Shown here piece by piece: positions 53,898 through 62,452 of a stretch of DNA of 64,000 nucleotides. The number at the start of each line of letters is the position of its first letter. The first letter of the stretch is position 1. The stretch lies in assembly GCA_963674625.2 (NCBI GenBank), contig CAXXXO010000004.1, positions 1 to 64,000 of the forward strand. The letters run 5' to 3'. The notes under the pieces are model-generated. The model worked only from the letters and a program-made list of their open reading frames with translations, was not told the origin of the DNA and did not search any database. The stretch is from JALHFZ01 sp963674625. Lineage in GTDB: Bacteria > Synergistota > Synergistia > Synergistales > Aminobacteriaceae. The position numbers and the translations under genes are program-made.

Positions 53898-55793
53898 TCA
53901 TGGAAGCTCTATCTCCAGCCATGAGGTTCCGTCGGCTGATCGGAAAAACCCCCTCCTGGTTCCCAAAAGGATCCCTCCGCGGGAATGTGCGAGGGAAGAC
54001 AGCACCTCCGCGTTGGAAAAAACTGCCTGCTCCATGGAAAAAGTGTTCTTCTCCTCTCCTGGGACGAGACGCACAAGGGATCCCCCCAAGTGGGCGAACA
54101 GGCCGCCCCCCACTCCGGGAAAAACATCGGTTAGATAGCTCAGAGCGGACCATTGATATCCGGAAATGTTCGCCACCTGCACTTCACCGTTCCTGACAGA
54201 ATAGCCCCAGAAGCCGTTTCTCGAACATCCCCAGATCATTTCCGGACCAGTGAAGGCCAGGGACTTGATTCCATAGTTTATATACGTATTTTTCCAGCTC
54301 AGCCCTCCGTCTCCTGATACGGAGAACCCCCTGTCCGTACCCACAGCTATATTGACTCCATCGGAGGAATCCAGAGAGTAGATGTACTCCCCCTCGAGTC
54401 CCTCCACCTGCTGCCAGGAGAAACCGTCAGGAGAGCGGAACAGTCCTCCGCTTCCTGTTGCCGCGAGCAGGCTGCCGCCAGCGGCCGCGAGCATCGCGAA
54501 GGGAGCCTCCTCCGAAGGGAATGACAGTTCAGACCAGATCCTTCCTCCGTCCTCCGAGCGCAGGATTCCTCCCTTCACGCCGGCAAAAATCCGTCCTTCT
54601 GACGCTGAAAGGAGGGAAGCCGCAGGCATCCTGCCTCCGGTACTTCCCGCGCTTCGCCAGGACACCCCTCCATCCGGCGAGAGGTACAGTTTTCCCGAGC
54701 GGGTAAGGGCAAGAACATCGCCTGTTCCCGTCTCGTCGAGCCCCACCACCGGGTCAGACGGAAGAATCGGCTTCAAGGGATAATTTTCGTTTTCAGCGAA
54801 GAAAAGTCCCCAGTCCGAAGTCCCTGCCAGAACGCCCCCGCGGAAGGGCAGGAGGGAAGAGACGGACATCCTTCCCGCCTCTCCGGGAACAACCGGGTAC
54901 CAGTATCTTCCGTCGTCAGGGGAAACAAACAGGCCGCTTCCGGGGGTTCCGGCCCACAGGACACCCCTTTCTGCCACGGTGAGAGCCTGCACCGAAACAT
55001 GGGGAGGAAGTCCTTCGGAAGAGGCACTCCATCGGCCTCCACTCTCCCTGCGGAATACGCCGCCTTCAAGAGTGCCCGCAAAGAGGGTTTTGGTGACCGG
55101 ATTCCATGCCAGGGAGAGAACGAAGGAGTTTGCAGGCCCTTCCCCGTCGGAACTCCACGTTCTTCCGCCGTCGTCGGAGAAAAGAACTCCTCCTCCGAAA
55201 GAGGCGGCCCATATCCTCTCAGTACCCGGTTTGAGGATATCCGTGATCGGAAATTCCCCCTTTTCGCCCAGGGCTTTTTCAAACTTCAGGTCATCTCCCG
55301 ATGCCCACAGGAGTCCCTTGTCCCAGTGCACTCCGAGATACGTCCCCTGGGGTGTAGCCGTGAAGAACATGATTGAGCCGCCGCCTTGCATGGATTTCCA
55401 CGTTTCGCCTCCGTCGGTCGAGACCAGCAGCTCATCGAAGGTGGAGAGAAACAGCCGTCCATCCGGAGAAACATTCAGTGAAAAAAGATAGTAGGGAGGA
55501 ATTTTTCCGCCAAGATGCCTCCAGCTTTTCCCCCCGTTCTCAGAGGAGTAAAGGCCTCCCTTTTCGGAGGTAATGACGAAAAGGCCGTCCCCGGAATCTC
55601 CGGCGACGACCAGTATGGGCGGCCATTCAGCATCGACGGACCGGACGGGAGCTCCCGGGGCAGAAAAAGGGAAAGCCAGTTCCGCCAGAAAAACTGCGAA
55701 GAAGGCGGCAAAATAGGCAAACGCACGGAGTCTTGCCGGGGAAAAGAGGCCGGGGGTGTTTCTTTTGAACGGGGAAATCCTGAAAGAAGTCAT
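53898..55793 (-). CDS. Exported Asp-box (sortilin/BNR-type) beta-propeller protein
   Basis: The 631-residue protein has a signal anchor (about 23-45). At least eight Asp-box turns follow, such as S-E-N-G-G-K-S-W, S-T-D-G-G-E-T-W, S-D-D-G-G-R-T-W, S-P-D-G-G-V-S-W, S-E-D-G-G-R-I-W and S-G-D-G-G-L-S-W, spaced 40-60 residues apart. This gives one ten-bladed or two smaller propellers. No sialidase Arg triad is seen, so it is probably a binding or scaffold protein. It is the first gene of the operon. ATG 55793 with GGGAGG is preferred to the upstream extension. Confidence 0.78.
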   Translation of the reverse strand: MTSFRISPFKRNTPGLFSPARLRAFAYFAAFFAVFLAELAFPFSAPGAPVRSVDAEWPPILVVAGDSGDGLFVITSEKGGLYSSENGGKSWRHLGGKIPPYYLFSLNVSPDGRLFLSTFDELLVSTDGGETWKSMQGGGSIMFFTATPQGTYLGVHWDKGLLWASGDDLKFEKALGEKGEFPITDILKPGTERIWAASFGGGVLFSDDGGRTWSSDGEGPANSFVLSLAWNPVTKTLFAGTLEGGVFRRESGGRWSASSEGLPPHVSVQALTVAERGVLWAGTPGSGLFVSPDDGRYWYPVVPGEAGRMSVSSLLPFRGGVLAGTSDWGLFFAENENYPLKPILPSDPVVGLDETGTGDVLALTRSGKLYLSPDGGVSWRSAGSTGGRMPAASLLSASEGRIFAGVKGGILRSEDGGRIWSELSFPSEEAPFAMLAAAGGSLLAATGSGGLFRSPDGFSWQQVEGLEGEYIYSLDSSDGVNIAVGTDRGFSVSGDGGLSWKNTYINYGIKSLAFTGPEMIWGCSRNGFWGYSVRNGEVQVANISGYQWSALSYLTDVFPGVGGGLFAHLGGSLVRLVPGEEKNTFSMEQAVFSNAEVLSSLAHSRGGILLGTRRGFFRSADGTSWLEIELP

Positions 55794-56870
55794 GTTCGCC
55801 GCACCTCCCGGAGTAAGAAAGAGTCGAAAGAAATACTCGTGCACGGTTTTTTGACATAAGCGTATCAGGGTGGTTCGATAGTTCGGCTTTGGGATCACTC
55901 ACAATTAGAGGAAACCCTTGTCCAAGATAAATTTTTAGGAAAATTAAAAAGCCCCCGAGGTCTTTGAGATGTCATTGGTTCGCCTACGCAACAAAATTTC
56001 AAAGCCAGAAAGGACAAACCATATGGTAAACGTTTCAAGTCTGTTTGGTCAAATCGTTTCTGAGATTTTCACTGCCGTGAACTTTGACAATCTAGTCGCT
56101 CACTTCCAGATATTTTGACTTAAAAAGGCAACAGCCAGTGTAAGGGGTAGGTTGTTTTCTGCGAAAAATTCAAGCTCCAGATGGAACGCAGATGGCTGCT
56201 TGAAATAGCTTAGAGAAAATGGGAGCCGGGCATACAAGAGTATTGAGATACTGTTTGCTCATGAACATAACCCAAAAAAGACTCCACTGAAAGGGTCCGA
56301 GGGAAGAAAAATAGCCCCTTTATTCTCCTTCCGAAAGGCTGTGAAATCTAGGCATAAAGAAATGTGCGGGAAAAGATCAACACGCTCTTACGTGCTAACC
56401 GAGAATATCTTTCGTACATTCGTAGAGAAGAAGATGCAGCAGTCAACACCTCTGAAATAGTCATTTCAAGTTTGGAGAATTTTGAGGTAAAATGAGACCG
56501 CATTTAGCAAGGTCAGCGCCAAAGTCAAGAAAATAAGCAAACTATTCTTCCAGGAAAAGAGACATTTTTTTGATGGATCTCTGCCGGCTCAGGACTCGGC
56601 CAACCTCGTCTGTTAGGCGCTCTAAAATTACCACTTCTGATACTGGAATGAACTTTTTAAAACCATGGAGTACCTGGCACTAACTATATGCTTCAGCCTC
56701 CACAGGTTAGTTGGATGTTGAGACGAGAGAAGTAATTCATATTCTTCACGAGAAACTATTAAAAAATATGCATCAAGTTAAGGTCAATAAAAATGGTTGT
56801 ATTAACCCTAATAAAGATTCGTTTCCAGGAAAAGGAGGATTTTTTTAAAAGTAATCACGTCACCGTTATG
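55794..56870. other. AT-rich stretch without an intact gene
   Basis: More than 1 kb has only short broken frames on both strands. It is AT-richer than the operon before it. A short piece resembling the start of an IS4-type transposase lies at 56023-56118. I find no tRNA, no intact frame of supported origin and no clear promoter for the operon at 55.8 kb. Confidence 0.6.
56023..56118 (+). mobile_element. Possible N-terminal remnant of an IS4/DUF4372-type transposase
   Basis: The 31-codon frame M-V-N-V-S-S-L-F-G-Q-I-V-S-E-I-F-T-A-V-N-F then D-N-L-V-A-H-F resembles the start of DUF4372-bearing transposases (x-S-x-F-x-Q-x-x-x-x-x-x-x-x-x-F-x-x-x-V). A stop follows and no further block is recognisable. 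Confidence 0.3.
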
Positions 56871-56899
56871 TAGACAGTGCGTTTTATCAGGTGTAACAT
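56871..56899 (+). promoter_or_regulatory. Promoter of the dipeptide ABC operon
   Basis: TAGACA (56871-56876), 17 bases, TAACAT (56894-56899): five and four of six matches. The -10 box ends inside the operator palindrome that follows. Confidence 0.55.
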
Positions 56900-56915
56900 T
56901 GTGAAAAATCACAAT
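56898..56915. promoter_or_regulatory. Operator-like palindrome at the transcription start
   Basis: ATTGTGA-AAAA-TCACAAT, perfect 7-base arms. It overlaps the -10 box and expected start, a typical place for a repressor. The half-site TTGTGA resembles CRP/FNR-family sites, but the 4-base spacer is shorter than the CRP one. Confidence 0.55.
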
Positions 56916-56934
56916 ACAATAAGGAGGAAATTTT

Positions 56935-58572
56935 ATGAAGCGATACCTTTTCATTTTATTGGTACTTGCAATAATGTCTCTCCCTGCCGCAGTTTACGCG
57001 CAGAAAACTGTGCTGACGGGCGAGGATATGGCAAGCAAAGTGCGCGCATCAGATAAAACGGCGGAAGAAGCGAAATACGGCGGGATGATGAAGTTGAACT
57101 TCAATGGGCCGACAAACTCTCTTGATCCGGTCCAGTTCTACACCAACCAGAACTATACTCCCGGCTATCACATTTTTGAGGGTCCGGTGCAGCTTGATGC
57201 GGGAGGCAAAATCTGGCCCTGCGTCTGCGAGTATGAGCAGTCTGAGGACGGTCTGACGATTACGTTCAAAGTCCGACCGAATGTGAAATTCCACAACGGC
57301 GACACTGTGAATGCCAATGACGTGGCTGCGTCCATCGAGCGTTCCCTCATATGGTCCGAGATGATGCGGATTAATTTCGGCGCAAATATTGAAAGCACCG
57401 AAATCCCAGACGATATGACCATCGTATATAAACTCAAGACACGGGCTCCCCTTGCACTGATGACTATAGGAGACATGAAGAGCAGCTGCAAGATAATGCC
57501 CAAGAAAATCGTAGACAAAATGGGAAGCAAAGGCATCATCACCGAGGACGCTGACCTAATCGGCACGGGGCCGTATAAACTGGGTACCTGGGTGCGTGAT
57601 GTAAGCCTTGAGCTCGTACGCTTTGATGATTATGTACCTTATGAGAGCGGTGGAACAGGACCCGCGGGTCCCAAAAAAGCTTATTTCGACTCACTTTATA
57701 TGACAGTGGCACCAGATGCTATGGCCAGGACGACTGGCATGATGGCCGGTGAATATGATTATACGACCGGAGTTGTCAGCGACATGCATCAAACACTTCT
57801 CGACGCAGGTTCTTGGATGGATATCAACTTTAACGGCTGGTCACCTACGGTCATGTTCAACCTTTCCAAGAATAACGCTGACAGCATTGTCCAGAATGTA
57901 AATTTCCGCCGTGCAGTCCTTGCCTGCATGGATATGTTCGCTTTACGCGCCTGCTTCGGACGTCCCCCTGAATTTTACAGGGTTGATTCCTGCATTGTTC
58001 CGATCTCAAGCGCGTATCACAACAACATCCTCCCCCACGACAACAACAATTACGATCTTGAGAAAGCCAAGGCATATCTTGCGGCCTCCGGTTACAACGG
58101 CGAAACTGTCACCTGGATATGCGCAGAAAGCGATTCTTATTACAAGTTGTCGCTTCCCGCCTCTCAGATGCTGCAGGCAATTGGGGTAAAGGTCGATCTG
58201 CAGGTACATGAAGTTGCTACTTATGAGCAGGAGTATATAAATCCTAATGCTGATTTCGATATCTGCGCCCGTGAGAATCCGAAACCGATATTCAACCCCA
58301 TGCTCAGCAATAGATATGTTTCCGGCAATGTGACTGGCTGGTGGGAAAGCGAAGCACGCACCGCCGCTCTCCGTAAATTAGCCTCGACGGAGTCCGGTAG
58401 TGCAGAAAGCATTGCGGCGTTCGAGGAATTCTGTCAGGCCGTAGCGGATGAGGTTCCCTACATCATTTCTCTTGAGTTTGGTACGCCCTGTTTCTACAGC
58501 GCACATACCGTTTCCGACAAACAGGGTGTCAATGCATACTGGTGGAACTCTTATTTTAATGACAACAAGTAA
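56935..58572 (+). CDS. Dipeptide/oligopeptide ABC transporter substrate-binding protein
   Basis: The 545-residue SBP_bac_5 protein has a signal peptide (1-22, ending V-Y-A-Q). Family blocks are Y-G-G-M-M-K-L-N near 48, F-K-V-R-P-N-V-K-F-H-N-G-D near 112 and G-T-G-P-Y-K-L near 210. It has no lipobox Cys, so it would be a soluble periplasmic receptor. AAGGAGG precedes the ATG by 7 bases. It is first in the operon, behind a promoter with operator, and a very strong stem-loop follows it. Confidence 0.92.
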   Translation: MKRYLFILLVLAIMSLPAAVYAQKTVLTGEDMASKVRASDKTAEEAKYGGMMKLNFNGPTNSLDPVQFYTNQNYTPGYHIFEGPVQLDAGGKIWPCVCEYEQSEDGLTITFKVRPNVKFHNGDTVNANDVAASIERSLIWSEMMRINFGANIESTEIPDDMTIVYKLKTRAPLALMTIGDMKSSCKIMPKKIVDKMGSKGIITEDADLIGTGPYKLGTWVRDVSLELVRFDDYVPYESGGTGPAGPKKAYFDSLYMTVAPDAMARTTGMMAGEYDYTTGVVSDMHQTLLDAGSWMDINFNGWSPTVMFNLSKNNADSIVQNVNFRRAVLACMDMFALRACFGRPPEFYRVDSCIVPISSAYHNNILPHDNNNYDLEKAKAYLAASGYNGETVTWICAESDSYYKLSLPASQMLQAIGVKVDLQVHEVATYEQEYINPNADFDICARENPKPIFNPMLSNRYVSGNVTGWWESEARTAALRKLASTESGSAESIAAFEEFCQAVADEVPYIISLEFGTPCFYSAHTVSDKQGVNAYWWNSYFNDNK

Positions 58573-58585
58573 TATAGCCTACGTA

Positions 58586-58620
58586 TGGATGAGGGGGAGA
58601 ATAATTCTCCCCCTCATCCA
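58586..58620 (+). repeat. Stem-loop between the peptide receptor and its permease genes
   Basis: TGGATGAGGGGGAGAAT (58586-58602), one base, ATTCTCCCCCTCATCCA (58604-58620): perfect 17-base arms. Only a loose TATTGAATTTT follows. It may stop part of the transcripts and protect the receptor mRNA. Confidence 0.75.
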
Positions 58621-58676
58621 TATTGAATTTTATACGCATGGCGTTAGACCCTCATTGATTTTTGAGGAGCAAGCAA

Positions 58677-59624
58677 GTGCTTAAATTTATCTTAAAGCGC
58701 ATCATCCTCGCGCTTCCTGTCTTATTTGTTGTTGTGACACTCGTATTTTTTCTTATGCGCGTATTGCCTGGGGATCCAGCGTTGATGATACTTGGTAAAG
58801 ACGCTGATATGCGCGCCGTAGAGCATCTGAGGGAAACAATGGGGGTAAATGATCCTTTTGTTGTGCAATATGTGCGCTATATCAAGGATATAGTCACAGG
58901 CAACTGGGGGAATTCATTTTATAACCGTCTGCCTGTATTTAAAAATATCAAAATGAGATTTGAGCCCACACTGTTGATTATGATCTACAGCGTGCTGATT
59001 TCGATTATTATCGGAGTGCCGGTAGGTATCATCGGGGCTGTGAAGCGGAACTCTATTTTAGACTATACGCTAATGTCTGCTTCTGTGCTGGGCCTTTCGG
59101 TCCCTGTGTTTTGGACGAGCATCATGCTCTCTTACTATGTGGGCGCCAAACTCGGCTGGCTTCCATCCATGAATTATAAAACGATTGCGGATGGTAATTT
59201 GTGGAATTCTCTGCGCTATGTCACCTTGGCTTCTCTCGCTTTGGGATTTCAGAGCGTGGCGTCTATTGCGCGATATACCCGCTCTATGATGCTGGATGTA
59301 CTTAACAACGACTATGTTCGTACCGCAAGGGCAAAAGGGCTTTCCGAAAACTATGTCCTTTATAAGCACGCATTGAAAAATGCGCTTGCCCCGGTGGTAA
59401 CGCATATAGGTATAAATGTTGCCTCCCTGCTTGGCGGAGCAACGGTGTGCGAAACAGTTTTCAATATCAACGGAATGGGCAAACTCGCCTATGATTCGAT
59501 TCTCAGGAGGGATTATACGCAAGTTCAAGCGGTTATTCTGATAGTTGCAATCATATATGTCGGCATTAATATAGTTCTTGATGTCGTGTATAAAATGCTC
59601 GATCCGCGGATCGAACTGAATTGA
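58677..59624 (+). CDS. Dipeptide ABC transporter permease, DppB type
   Basis: The 315-residue membrane protein has six helices, the N-terminal R-V-L-P-G-D-P-A block of DppB/OppB proteins and the cytoplasmic EAA loop near residue 220 (V-R-T-A-R-A-K-G-L-S) that contacts the ATPases. GTG 58677 has GAGGAG 7 bases upstream; the TTG at 58662 in the same frame overlaps that site and is rejected. Confidence 0.93.
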   Translation: MLKFILKRIILALPVLFVVVTLVFFLMRVLPGDPALMILGKDADMRAVEHLRETMGVNDPFVVQYVRYIKDIVTGNWGNSFYNRLPVFKNIKMRFEPTLLIMIYSVLISIIIGVPVGIIGAVKRNSILDYTLMSASVLGLSVPVFWTSIMLSYYVGAKLGWLPSMNYKTIADGNLWNSLRYVTLASLALGFQSVASIARYTRSMMLDVLNNDYVRTARAKGLSENYVLYKHALKNALAPVVTHIGINVASLLGGATVCETVFNINGMGKLAYDSILRRDYTQVQAVILIVAIIYVGINIVLDVVYKMLDPRIELN

Positions 59625-59631
59625 GAATACC

Positions 59632-60465
59632 ATGAAAGACAGAATGAGACCGAGTGTATTTATCCGCCGTTATGGCAGAATAATTTTTGGCGGTGCAGTA
59701 CTGACAGCCTTGATTTTAATTGCTTTGCTTGCCCCTTTCCTCGCACCGTATGATCCCATCAAAATCAATCCATATGAGGCCAAACAGCATCCGAGCGAGG
59801 CGCATCCGATGGGAACCGACGAATTTGGCCGTGATATTTACTCCCGCGTTATTTACGGTACGAGGGTTTCACTGGCTGTGGGCGTTGGCGTTGCTGGACT
59901 ATCGGCCGTTCTGGGAATTATACTAGGCCTTCTGATGGGTTATTATAAGAATGTAGACCATATTGTAATGAGGGTGCTCGAAGGCATTAGCGCGTTCCCG
60001 GCCATGATGCTTGCCATGACTCTCGCCGCAGTGCTGGGATCGGGCGTAAACAAGGTGATAGCAGCAATCGCCGTAGTCGCAACGCCAGGTGTTGCACGAA
60101 TAGTCCGTAGCCAGGTGCTATCAATCAAGGAGAGCGAACATGTCGAAAGCGCAAAAGCGATGGGCGCTTCAGATTTTAGAATTCTATTCAAGTATATCCT
60201 GCCCCTGTGCACCTCACCTCTCATTATCAGATTTACTTCAAGCATGGCAAGCGCCATTTTGACCGAAGCCTCGCTCAGCTTTCTTGGCATCGGTATCTCT
60301 CCGACAATCGCTACCTGGGGTGGGGTACTCAGTTCTGCACGCACTTATGTCATCGCATACCCGTTCATGGCGATCTATCCCGGCATCGCGATTATCCTCA
60401 CGGTTCTGAGCATAAGCATATTGGGCGACGGCTTGCGCGATGTACTGGACCCGAAGCTCCGGTAA
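59632..60465 (+). CDS. Dipeptide ABC transporter permease, DppC type
   Basis: The 277-residue partner permease has six helices, H-P-M-G-T-D-E-F-G-R-D-I-Y-S-R near residue 57 (DppC signature) and an EAA-type loop E-S-A-K-A-M-G-A-S near 170. It ends in D-P-K-L-R followed by TAA. The next gene continues in the same frame right after this stop. Confidence 0.93.
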   Translation: MKDRMRPSVFIRRYGRIIFGGAVLTALILIALLAPFLAPYDPIKINPYEAKQHPSEAHPMGTDEFGRDIYSRVIYGTRVSLAVGVGVAGLSAVLGIILGLLMGYYKNVDHIVMRVLEGISAFPAMMLAMTLAAVLGSGVNKVIAAIAVVATPGVARIVRSQVLSIKESEHVESAKAMGASDFRILFKYILPLCTSPLIIRFTSSMASAILTEASLSFLGIGISPTIATWGGVLSSARTYVIAYPFMAIYPGIAIILTVLSISILGDGLRDVLDPKLR

Positions 60466-60480
60466 AGGGGTGACAGGGAA

Positions 60481-61479
60481 ATAACTCAAACAATTCTAAG
60501 CGTAAAGGATCTGAACATTGAGTTCGATACGAATTATTCCTATACCCTTAAGATACTCAACGGGATAAGCTTCGATATCCATGCCGGAGAGACACTTGGG
60601 ATTGTAGGTGAATCTGGTTGTGGGAAAAGCATGACGGCACTTTCGATCATGCGCCTTCTAAACACCCCGCCAGCCCGGATAAGCGGAGAGATCCTATTCC
60701 AGGGCAAAGATCTTCTCAAGCTCGACATGAAGGCTGTCCGTGAAATCCGCGGGAAACAGATTTCGATGATCTTCCAGGAGCCCATGACGTCGCTCAATCC
60801 AGTGTACACGATCGGCAACCAGATTGAGGAGGTGTTCCGGAAGCACCAGGGTCTTTCAGCCGCGGATGCTCGTGCTCATGTTTTTGAGATTCTACACAAG
60901 GTAAATATCGCTCTGCCCGAAAAACGTGCGAAGGAATTTCCCTATCAACTTTCGGGAGGAATGCGCCAGAGAGTGATGATCGCAATGGCGCTCGCTTGCC
61001 AGCCACAACTCTTGATTGCGGATGAGCCAACAACGGCTTTGGATGTTACGATCCAGGCGCAGATACTGGATCTCATGCGAAAACTCAAGGATGATATGGG
61101 AACCGCGATCGCCTTCATCACACACGACCTTAGCGTGATCAGCGAGATGTGTGACCATGTCGTCGTGCTCTACTGTGGCGAGGTTATGGAAAAAGCACCG
61201 GCAGATGCGCTGTTCCGCGAGCCACTTCACCCTTATACGCAGGGATTGTTTGCATCCCTTCCGAAGCTCGGGCACAGAAAAGGAAAGCTGCATATCATCC
61301 CCGGAATGGTTCCACCCGCCGGGCAATTCCCGTCCGGATGTGTATTTGCTCCGCGGTGTGAGTATGCGTATGAGCTCTGTCGGCTTAAAAAACCCGAAAC
61401 CACAATGTTTGACGGCGGAAACCGTAGCGTACGCTGCTTCCGATATTCTGATTCGGGAGGGTGCGATATTGGAAAGTAA
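60481..61479 (+). CDS. Dipeptide ABC transporter ATPase, DppD/OppD type, with non-standard start
   Basis: The ATPase has Walker A G-E-S-G-C-G-K-S at about 43-50, Q-loop F-Q-E-P-M-T-S-L, signature L-S-G-G-M-R-Q-R, Walker B L-L-I-A-D-E-P, the His switch T-H-D-L-S-V and the OppD C-terminal Cys cluster. Homology starts about 50 codons before the first ATG (60631), which lies inside Walker A. In between there is no ATG, GTG or TTG in frame. The best match to the family start is ATA 60481 (x-T-Q-T-I-L-S-V-K-D-L), 10 bases after AAGGGG. So either ATA or ATT (60493) is used, or ATG mutated to ATA. Confidence 0.88.
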   Translation: MTQTILSVKDLNIEFDTNYSYTLKILNGISFDIHAGETLGIVGESGCGKSMTALSIMRLLNTPPARISGEILFQGKDLLKLDMKAVREIRGKQISMIFQEPMTSLNPVYTIGNQIEEVFRKHQGLSAADARAHVFEILHKVNIALPEKRAKEFPYQLSGGMRQRVMIAMALACQPQLLIADEPTTALDVTIQAQILDLMRKLKDDMGTAIAFITHDLSVISEMCDHVVVLYCGEVMEKAPADALFREPLHPYTQGLFASLPKLGHRKGKLHIIPGMVPPAGQFPSGCVFAPRCEYAYELCRLKKPETTMFDGGNRSVRCFRYSDSGGCDIGK

Positions 61480-62452
61480 TAAAATACTCTTAAGGGTACA
61501 ACACATTACTAAATGGTTCCCGATCAAGAAATGGATATTTGAAAAACAACGCTACGTACAGGCTGTGGACGATGTGAGTTTCGACCTCTACGAGGGAGAA
61601 ACCCTCGGCATTGTCGGTGAGTCGGGCTGCGGCAAGAGTACACTGGCCCGGACGCTGTTGAGGCTAATCGAACCCACCAGGGGGACCATCGAATTCGACG
61701 GAGAGAATATCTTAAAGCTCAATAAACGCGAACTTCGGGCGATAAAGCGCAACATGCAGATCGTGTTCCAGGATCCTTACAGCTCCCTCCACCCTAAGAT
61801 GAAGATAGGCAATATAATTGCCGAGCCATTTATCATAACAGGGACCGCCTTAGATAAGGAAGAAAGGAAAAATCGGGTAGCTGAGCTTATATCCCTCGTA
61901 GGGCTTGACCCTTCTTACGCCAACAGATATCCCCATGAGTTTTCGGGAGGGCAGCGCCAGCGTATTGCGATTGCAAGAGCGCTCGCCACGAATCCTAAGC
62001 TCCTGTTGTGCGATGAGCCGGTTTCCGCGCTGGATGTCTCGGTGCGCGCTCAGGTCTTGAACCTGCTTGAAGATTTTCAGCATATGCGGAATCTTAGCTA
62101 TATATTTATCAGTCATGATCTTTCCGTGGTCGAGCACATATGCGACAGGGTTGCAATCATGTACCTCGGGCAGCTGGTAGAGATAGGCACAACCGAGGAG
62201 ATATTCGAGCATCCGATGCATCCATATACGCAGGCGCTGCTTTCCGCAATACCTGTAATCGGCAGAGCGAAGCGCGAGCGTATTTTACTGGAGGGAAATA
62301 TTCCAAGCCCAATTAACCCGCCGTCAGGATGTCGGTTCCGTACACGCTGCCGCTATGCCTGTAACGTATGCACTGTGAAACCTGAATTGGTGGATATAGG
62401 CAATGCGCACTTCCTCGCTTGCCGAAAATATGATGAGTGCGATGGGAACTGA
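61469..62452 (+). CDS. Dipeptide ABC transporter ATPase, DppF/OppF type
   Basis: The 327-residue ATPase has Walker A G-E-S-G-C-G-K-S-T near residue 50, signature F-S-G-G-Q-R-Q-R-I, Walker B L-L-L-C-D-E-P, and the C-terminal N-P-P-S-G-C-R-F-R-T-R-C cluster. The start is TTG 61469 with GGGAGG 8 bases upstream, overlapping the preceding stop by 11 bases. A TTG start fits the run of weak starts in this operon (GTG, ATA, TTG). Confidence 0.92.
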   Translation: MESNKILLRVQHITKWFPIKKWIFEKQRYVQAVDDVSFDLYEGETLGIVGESGCGKSTLARTLLRLIEPTRGTIEFDGENILKLNKRELRAIKRNMQIVFQDPYSSLHPKMKIGNIIAEPFIITGTALDKEERKNRVAELISLVGLDPSYANRYPHEFSGGQRQRIAIARALATNPKLLLCDEPVSALDVSVRAQVLNLLEDFQHMRNLSYIFISHDLSVVEHICDRVAIMYLGQLVEIGTTEEIFEHPMHPYTQALLSAIPVIGRAKRERILLEGNIPSPINPPSGCRFRTRCRYACNVCTVKPELVDIGNAHFLACRKYDECDGN

